Assembly (NCBI GenBank): GCA_900104855.1
Contig: FNSS01000001.1
Coordinates: forward strand, 6,262,001 to 6,326,000
Direction: 5' to 3'
Length of the DNA stretch: 64,000 nt
From: Rhizobiales bacterium GAS188
GTDB lineage: Bacteria > Pseudomonadota > Alphaproteobacteria > Rhizobiales > Beijerinckiaceae
The notes beneath the pieces are model-generated. The model worked only from the letters and a program-made list of their open reading frames with translations, made no database searches and was not told the origin of the DNA. Below, one piece after another: positions 61,384 through 64,000 of the stretch; within the stretch, counting starts at the first letter, position 1; each line of letters starts with the position of its first letter. The position numbers and the translations under genes were made by a program.

Positions 61384-62388
61384 ATGCTTTCCTATGTCTC
61401 CTGGCGGCTGGTACAACTCGTCATCGTGCTGATCGGGGTCAGCGCCGTCGTCTTCTTCACCATGCACATCCTGCCGGGCGATGTGGCGCTGCTGCTGCTC
61501 GGCGATCGCGGCACCGCCGAGCAATTGGCGAAGCTGCGCCTGCAGCTCGGCCTCGACCAACCGGTGATCGTGCAATATCTGCGCTTCGTCGCCGATGCGG
61601 CGCGCGGGGATTTCGGCACCTCGCTGACCAGCAACCATGCGGCCTTCATCGACGTCGCGACCGCCTTCCCGGTGACCTTGCAGCTCACCCTCGCAGCGCT
61701 CGGCCTTGCGGCAATGATCGGGGTGCCGCTCGGCGTCCTGACCTCGCTCAAGCCTGGCGGCTCCTTCGACAACCTGGCGATGACGGTGTCGCTGTTCGGC
61801 GTGTCGATGCCGATCTTCTGGCTCGGCCTGATGCTGCTCCTTTTGTTCGGCGCCACGCTCGATTGGCTGCCGATCGGCGGCCTGTTCGATGTCGGCACCG
61901 AGCCCCCCCGCATCACCGGCATGAGCGTCGTCGACGCGGCTCTCGCCGGCAACGGCGCGATGTTGCGCGACGCGCTGCGTCACCTCGTCCTGCCGGCAGC
62001 GACCCTTGCCACAATCCCGCTCGCCTTGATCACGCGCATCACGCGAGCCGAGATGATGGCGACCGCGAGCCAGGACCATGTCCGCACGGCCCGCGCCAAG
62101 GGGCTGAGCCGCCCGCGCGTGGTGCTGCGCCATGTACTGCGCAATGCCGCGATCCCGATCGTCACGGTGATCGGCTTGCAGCTCGGCCTGCTCCTCTCCG
62201 GCGCGGTCCTGACCGAAACCATCTTCTCGCTGCCGGGCCTCGGAAGGCTGATGGTCGATTCCATCCAGTCGCGCGATTATCCGGTGGTGCAGGCGGGCGC
62301 CCTGTCCATCGCCTTCGTCTTCGTCCTGGTGAACCTCGTCGTCGACCTCTCTTATACGCTGCTCGATCCGAGGATCAGGCAGGCGTGA
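61384..62388 (+). CDS. Peptide ABC transporter permease (DppB/OppB type)
   Basis: 334 residues, six helices, family signature near 240-270 (DHVRTARAKGLSRPRVVLRHVLRNA, the EAA loop). Starts with the typical SYVSWRLVQLV; an in-frame ATG at 61342 adds 14 residues and is an alternative, neither having a clear ribosome binding site. First visible gene of a peptide/nickel-type importer operon; its binding-protein gene is not upstream. Confidence 0.9.
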   Translation: MLSYVSWRLVQLVIVLIGVSAVVFFTMHILPGDVALLLLGDRGTAEQLAKLRLQLGLDQPVIVQYLRFVADAARGDFGTSLTSNHAAFIDVATAFPVTLQLTLAALGLAAMIGVPLGVLTSLKPGGSFDNLAMTVSLFGVSMPIFWLGLMLLLLFGATLDWLPIGGLFDVGTEPPRITGMSVVDAALAGNGAMLRDALRHLVLPAATLATIPLALITRITRAEMMATASQDHVRTARAKGLSRPRVVLRHVLRNAAIPIVTVIGLQLGLLLSGAVLTETIFSLPGLGRLMVDSIQSRDYPVVQAGALSIAFVFVLVNLVVDLSYTLLDPRIRQA

Positions 62389-63266
62389 GCGCGGCGGCGG
62401 AAGAGCTCGCGAGCGCCGGTGCCGCGGCCGGCACCTGGTCGGCGTCGCTCAAACGCGTGCTGCGGCGCCGCGAGGCCAAGATCGGCCTCGCGCTCACCCT
62501 CGTCTTCCTGGCCTTGACGGTCGCAGCGCCGCTGCTTGCCCCCTACGCCCCCTATGACCAGGACCTGTCCGACACCTTGCTGCCGCCTTCCGCGCAGCAC
62601 CTGTTCGGCACCGATCAATATGGGCGCGACATGTTCAGCCGGGTACTCTACGGCTCGCGCACCGCGCTCCTCGCCATCATCGTGGCGGACGGGCTGGCGC
62701 TGGCGCTCGGCAGCGCGCTCGGCCTGGTCGGCGGTTTCCTGGGCGGGGCGGTCGATGCGATCGTGATGCGCCTCGTCGACGTGCTCCTGGCCTTTCCTTA
62801 TCTCTTATTGGCGCTGATCATTGTCGCGGCGCTCGGCCCGAGCCTGACCAATTCCATGATCGCCATCGGCATCGTCTATACGCCGCAATATGCGCGGCTG
62901 ATCCGCGGCCAGGTGCTCAGCGTGCGTGCTTCCGATTATGTGCGTGCGGCGCGCGCCGTCGGCGCCTCGCATCTGCGCATCATGCTGCGCCATGTGCTGC
63001 CGAACTCGGTCAATCCGGTGATCGTGATGGCGACGCTGCAGGCGGGATCGGTGGTGGTCGAGACGGCGGGGCTGTCCTTCCTCGGGCTCGGCGCCCAGCC
63101 GCCATCGCCCGATTGGGGCGCGCTGCTCGCCGACGGCCATAGCTACTTCCTCTCCGCCTGGTGGATCGCCACCTTTCCCGGCCTCGCCATCTTCTGCGTG
63201 GTGCTCGGCTTCAACTTGCTCGGCGATGCGCTGCGCGAGCAATTCGACCCGAGGCGGCGGCGGTGA
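62385..63266 (+). CDS. Peptide ABC transporter permease (DppC/OppC type)
   Basis: 293 residues with N-terminal OppC-N extension and EAA loop DYVRAARAVGASHLRIMLRHVLPN. GTG start overlaps the stop of the previous permease gene (GTGA). Partner of the upstream permease. Confidence 0.92.
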   Translation: MSAAAEELASAGAAAGTWSASLKRVLRRREAKIGLALTLVFLALTVAAPLLAPYAPYDQDLSDTLLPPSAQHLFGTDQYGRDMFSRVLYGSRTALLAIIVADGLALALGSALGLVGGFLGGAVDAIVMRLVDVLLAFPYLLLALIIVAALGPSLTNSMIAIGIVYTPQYARLIRGQVLSVRASDYVRAARAVGASHLRIMLRHVLPNSVNPVIVMATLQAGSVVVETAGLSFLGLGAQPPSPDWGALLADGHSYFLSAWWIATFPGLAIFCVVLGFNLLGDALREQFDPRRRR

Positions 63267-64000
63267 AAGCGCCGCACGTCGAGGTCAAGGATCTGCTCGA
63301 TGTCAGGGGCCTGAGCGTCACCTTCACGACAGAGGAGGGCAAGATCACGGCCGTCGACGATCTGTCCTTCAAGGTCGGGCGCGGCGAGACGCTGGTGATC
63401 GTCGGCGAGTCGGGTTCCGGCAAATCGGCGGCGAGCCTCGCCGTGATGGGCTTGATCGACGCACCCGGCAAGGTGACCTGCGAGGCGATCGACTTCATCG
63501 ACAAGGGGGGCCGCAAGCGTGACCTGTCGCGTCTGCGCGAAGCCGAGATGCAGAGGATACGCGGCGCCGAGATCGCCATGATCTTCCAGGAGCCGATGAC
63601 CTCGCTCAACCCGGTCTACACGGTCGGCGACCAGATCATCGAGGCGATCCGCTTCCATGAGGCGATGACACGCCGCGCCGCCAGCGCCCGCGCTGAGGAG
63701 ATGCTGGCGCTCCTCGGCGTGCCGGATCCGCGCCGGCGGCTCGATGCCTATCCGCACCAGCTCTCAGGCGGCATGCGGCAGCGGGCGATGATCGGCATGG
63801 CGCTCGCCTGCCGGCCTTCCCTCTTGATCGCCGACGAGCCGACGACGGCGCTCGACGTCACGGTGCAGGCGCAGATCCTCGAATTGATCCGCTCGCTGCA
63901 GCGCGAGCTCGGCATGGCGGTCGTCTTCATCACCCATAATCTCGGCGTCGCGGCCGAGATCGCCGACCGCATCATGGTGATGTATGCGGGCCAGGCGGTC
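63263..64000 (+). CDS. Peptide ABC transporter ATPase (DppD/OppD type), 3' truncated by window
   Basis: 246 codons to the window edge, frame open. GTG start overlaps the preceding stop (GTGA). Walker A GESGSGKS near residue 48-55, Q-loop [10 protein letters not shown], signature LSGGMRQR, Walker [13 protein letters not shown]. Energises import by the two permeases. Confidence 0.93.
   Translation, partial: MKAPHVEVKDLLDVRGLSVTFTTEEGKITAVDDLSFKVGRGETLVIVGESGSGKSAASLAVMGLIDAPGKVTCEAIDFIDKGGRKRDLSRLREAEMQRIRGAEIAMIFQEPMTSLNPVYTVGDQIIEAIRFHEAMTRRAASARAEEMLALLGVPDPRRRLDAYPHQLSGGMRQRAMIGMALACRPSLLIADEPTTALDVTVQAQILELIRSLQRELGMAVVFITHNLGVAAEIADRIMVMYAGQAV

Overview
The window is a GC-rich chromosomal segment of an alphaproteobacterium, almost certainly Hyphomicrobiales (Rhizobiales). 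Pointers are DivK and PleD, a phasin, a class I lysyl-tRNA synthetase, an EipB/DUF1849 envelope protein, DUF1489 and DUF3572 proteins, a ClpS-ClpA pair, and the cluster cytochrome bc1 chaperone - DUF177 - plsX - fabH - ihfA - MerR facing a bamE-like lipoprotein gene. Genus cannot be fixed by reading alone. Both edges cut genes: the first codons of a probable B12-binding radical SAM gene at the left and a peptide-ABC ATPase at the right. There is no phage, transposase, CRISPR array or plasmid gene; this is core chromosome with a few accessory insertions.

Layout. 0-5 kb: sulfurtransferase, MFS permease, K+-independent H+-pyrophosphatase. 5-11 kb: bamE-like gene divergent from a translationally coupled envelope/lipid run (bc1 chaperone, DUF177, plsX, fabH, ihfA, MerR). 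11-17 kb: LysR regulator, flavin-split-barrel protein, uppP, FlK-like hot-dog thioesterase, membrane protein, dienelactone hydrolase, isochorismatase-like hydrolase, tRNA-Pro(GGG). 17-23.4 kb: eipB, Y-family polymerase with zinc ribbon, serine hydrolase, DUF3572, divK-pleD, rpmG. 23.7-34 kb: acyl-CoA carboxylase beta subunit, clpS-clpA, phasin with a PhaR-type operator, D-Ala-D-Ala carboxypeptidase with SPOR domain, J-domain protein, HIT protein, sugar-nucleotide epimerase, secG. 34-40 kb: class III cyclase and a rhamnose-type ABC importer (rhaS-T-P-Q order) lying between secG and pyrG. 40-54 kb: pyrG, family VIII esterase-like hydrolase, DUF1489, a previously unmarked 32-residue membrane ORF behind a textbook LexA-controlled promoter, dnaE, ornithine cyclodeaminase-like gene, pgi coupled to an orphan solute-binding protein, class I lysS. 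54-64 kb: histone H1-like gene beside a very AT-rich palindromic patch, DUF952-pyrD, orphan NarL-type regulator, ATP-dependent DNA ligase, methyltransferase divergent from its probable HTH regulator, and a peptide ABC operon.

The most notable discovery candidate is at 44097-44265: a perfect TTGACA -35 element, 17-bp spacer and -10 element overlain by GAAC-N7-GAAC (the alphaproteobacterial SOS box), followed by a good ribosome binding site and a 32-codon membrane-peptide gene. By analogy with SidA of Caulobacter this may be an SOS-induced division inhibitor. A second window-wide theme is an unusually large number of short (12-27 bp) tandem duplications, in genes (usually multiples of 3) and between genes, including one that duplicates a start-codon region and one that expanded to seven copies inside a MerR regulator.
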